A stretch of 8,412 nucleotides of DNA from Gammaproteobacteria bacterium (GTDB lineage Bacteria; Pseudomonadota; Gammaproteobacteria; Steroidobacterales; Steroidobacteraceae). A program made the translations under genes and the position numbers. The stretch is taken from positions 1-8,412 of the forward strand of contig JANXYA010000052.1 in NCBI GenBank assembly GCA_025350345.1, written 5' to 3'. The notes below the pieces were generated by a model, which searched no databases, was not told the origin of the DNA, and saw only the letters and a list, made by a program, of their open reading frames with translations. Numbering within the stretch: position 1 is the first letter of the stretch; each line of letters starts with the position of its first letter. Of this stretch, positions 6,990 to 8,412 are shown piece after piece.

Positions 6990-7041
6990 TAATTGAGTGA
7001 CTCCGGCCTGCGGTCGGTCTACACTTGCATAATTGAGTGAC
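6990..7041. repeat. 12-bp direct repeat taattgagtgac, two copies 40 bp apart
   Basis: Identical 12-mers lie at 6990-7001 and 7030-7041, with no significant similarity between the flanking bases. Both begin with TA, the dinucleotide target duplicated by IS630-family elements. The second copy is 44 bp before the transposase start, a plausible distance for an IS left end. No inverted copy was found by eye downstream of the transposase remnant, which fits loss of the right end. Confidence 0.5.
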
Positions 7042-7541
7042 GCTGCGCGCGGTGGCGGCCAAGCGAGGCGAACATGGGCACCAAGCGGGATCTGGTGACG
7101 TTGAGAAAGCTGGAGCAGCGCCGCCGGCTGGCGGCAGAGTTGTTGCGTCGGGGGGTCCGGCCGGCCGAGGTGGCTCGCTGGGTCGAGTCCTCGCGCCAGT
7201 CGGTGATGCGCTGGGGCCGACTACTCGAGCAGGACGGCTTGCGGGGCCTGCGACGAGCGACGCGCTTTGGGCGACCCCCGTCGCTGACCGACCGGCAGCT
7301 CGAGCAGCTGGCGCGGCGCCTCAAGGCCGGGTCGCCGGCGACCACCACCAAGGGGTGGACCTTGCCGCGGATCGGGAAGCTGATCGAGCGCGAGTTCGGA
7401 GTAAGGCTGGCGACCAGTTCGGTGTGGCGGACGATGAAGCGGATGGGCTGGAGCGCGCACCGGCCGCCGAGCGGGCCCCGGCAACAGGATCCGGCGGCGG
7501 TGATGCAGTGGATGCCGACGCGAAGATCTTCCCTGAAATAG
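7030..7541 (+). mobile_element. IS630-family element remnant, left part only
   Basis: The remnant consists of a probable left end (TA followed by attgagtgac), a short leader and the first portion of the transposase gene. A full IS630-family element is usually somewhat over 1 kb, so more than half is missing. The right boundary is set here at the stop codon, but the true deletion junction could be anywhere from about 7490 to 7600. Confidence 0.6.
7074..7541 (+). pseudogene. Truncated IS630-family transposase, DNA-binding region only
   Basis: The ATG at 7074 has a GAGG ribosome-binding site 5 nt upstream (7065-7068). The 155 residues comprise a first helix-turn-helix (about 10-55: AAELLRRGVRPAEVARWV, then SSRQSVMRW) and a second winged-helix unit (about 75-135: LTDRQLEQLARRL, GWTLPRIGKLIEREFG, SVWRTMKRMGWSAHRP) characteristic of IS630 transposases. 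Similarity appears to fade after QQDPAAVMQW (about 140-149). The DDE/DDD catalytic domain that makes up roughly the second half of the usual 340-residue protein is absent, and I saw no continuation in the other plus-strand frames before the next gene at 7621. It cannot transpose on its own. A stable DNA-binding fragment could in principle still be made. Confidence 0.8.
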
Positions 7542-7620
7542 GCCTGGCGTGGCCAGGAACGGCTGCGGCCGTCGGATCGCGAATCCCCGTGCCACCCAAA
7601 TGCCGCTGTAGGATGAGCTT

Positions 7621-8412
7621 GTGACAGGCAAGATCAGCGGGCTGCTTCTCTTGATCGCGGCCCTGGCGTGCACGAGATCCGGTGCTGTACTGGCGCAGGA
7701 GAGCGTATCCGAGGTCGAGGCTAGCTACCAATTTCTGGTACGCGAGCGAGTCAACCGCGGTGGTGTGCTGTATTCCGTCCCTGACGGACCGTTGCACGGA
7801 CTGCAACTACCGCTGAGTTTCGTGGACGGCGCCGATTACTGGGGCGGCTATGTCTGCACCCTGCGTGACAATACCTGTGCAGTGAAGGATGTCTACGATC
7901 CAACAGCGTACACGCTGACTCCGGCGGCGGGCCGTGCCGGCGATCTGCAGACTGAACGAGTGGACGCTCATAACAGCACGAACATTTATGATGCCGCGAC
8001 CTGGCAGATTGCCGTGGTTCTCGGCGATGTCCGTCATCACTTTCTCTCCGCTTCAAAGCAGGACGTTTACGCACTCGCGAGCGGCCAGAACCGCCTTCTA
8101 AGCGAAGGCTTCAAAAGCGCAGCCGATGTGCGCGCCGTAACGAGCGCTTCCACATTCCTGTACAACGGGCGCCGGGTCACAGCCCCGCACGCGGCCTATG
8201 CATTCCGGATGCTGTCGCCGACCTGGCTGTCTCCCGATCCCCTGATGGGGACGCGCTACGCGTCCCTGATCACAACGGGCCCGCTGCCTGCGAACAATGC
8301 GGGCTATCAGAGCGGCGCGGTGACCTGGAGCGACTGGAAGCCAGTCACGGGAGAGAACGCGTGGGCGTTCCTGATCGGCCCGCTGCAAGCCGCCCACCTC
8401 CACTTTGTCCTG
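7621..8412 (+). CDS. Secreted protein of unknown function, N-terminal 264 residues (3' end outside window)
   Basis: An uninterrupted frame runs from the GTG at 7621 to the last base. The GTG is supported by a Shine-Dalgarno-like taggatgag (7609-7617; GGA ends 7 nt before the codon) and by the signal peptide that follows at once (ISGLLLLIAALAC core, cleavage after AVLA at residue 25). ALAC at 14-17 is only a poor lipobox. The mature part has Cys79 and Cys86 six residues apart (VCTLRDNTC), a likely disulfide loop, and is rich in Trp, Tyr, Ala and Gly (DYWGGYVC, TWSDWKPVTGENAWAFLIGP). No catalytic motif or known domain was recognised. Minus-strand frames over the same bases lack signal sequences and recognisable motifs and are treated as shadows. 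It lies downstream of the IS630 remnant with 79 bp between, and reads away from the fimbrial-type operon. A functional link is not shown. Confidence 0.72.
   Translation, partial: MTGKISGLLLLIAALACTRSGAVLAQESVSEVEASYQFLVRERVNRGGVLYSVPDGPLHGLQLPLSFVDGADYWGGYVCTLRDNTCAVKDVYDPTAYTLTPAAGRAGDLQTERVDAHNSTNIYDAATWQIAVVLGDVRHHFLSASKQDVYALASGQNRLLSEGFKSAADVRAVTSASTFLYNGRRVTAPHAAYAFRMLSPTWLSPDPLMGTRYASLITTGPLPANNAGYQSGAVTWSDWKPVTGENAWAFLIGPLQAAHLHFVL

Noticed and set aside
6865..7062. N-terminal extension of the first pilin-like frame up to 7062.
   Set aside because: The extension runs through the AT-rich leader and has no signal character. The ATG at 6864 directly begins a proper signal peptide with an AGGA upstream.
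1..8412. CRISPR array, tRNA, rRNA, riboswitch, toxin-antitoxin or phage genes.
   Set aside because: No regularly spaced long repeats, no tRNA-like cloverleaf or rRNA sequence, and no recognisable genes of these classes were seen on either strand.

Overview
The window is GC-rich and densely coded. Its genes carry Sec signal peptides, a periplasmic chaperone and an outer-membrane beta-barrel, so the source is a Gram-negative bacterium. A gamma- or betaproteobacterium is most likely, but nothing here fixes the taxon. Both outermost genes run off the window.

Layout. (1) Positions 1-2264, plus strand: the 3' part of a large multi-PAS sensor histidine kinase. It starts inside the end of a GAF-like domain, continues through four PAS domains, and ends in a NarL/HisKA_3-type kinase core. 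The usual phospho-acceptor histidine of that core is an arginine. (2) Positions 6864-2269, minus strand: a compact five-gene operon encoding, in order of transcription, a cysteine-free pilin-like protein, a second pilin-like paralog with two cysteines, a small secreted protein of unknown role, a PapD-like periplasmic chaperone, and a 678-residue outer-membrane beta-barrel with a C-terminal SdrD-B-like domain carrying a calcium-binding motif. Junctions are +21, -4, +2 and -4 bp. The operon converges on the kinase gene with only 4 bp between stop codons. (3) Positions 6865-7073: the leader of the operon. It has two pairs of short direct repeats, each with a 40-bp period, and the probable left edge of an insertion sequence. 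(4) Positions 7030-7541, plus strand: a remnant of an IS630-family element that keeps the transposase DNA-binding region but has lost the catalytic domain. (5) Positions 7621-8412, plus strand: the first 264 codons of a secreted protein I do not recognise. It begins with GTG and is open to the window edge.

How the genes work together (inference). The five-gene operon looks like a chaperone-usher type surface-fibre system: subunits enter the periplasm by Sec, the chaperone caps them, and the barrel exports or anchors them. The barrel is too short for a classical usher, has no room for the usual N-terminal chaperone-binding domain and has an unusual C-terminal domain. This operon is my best candidate for an uncharacterised system in the window. 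Whether the sensor kinase controls it cannot be told from the sequence.
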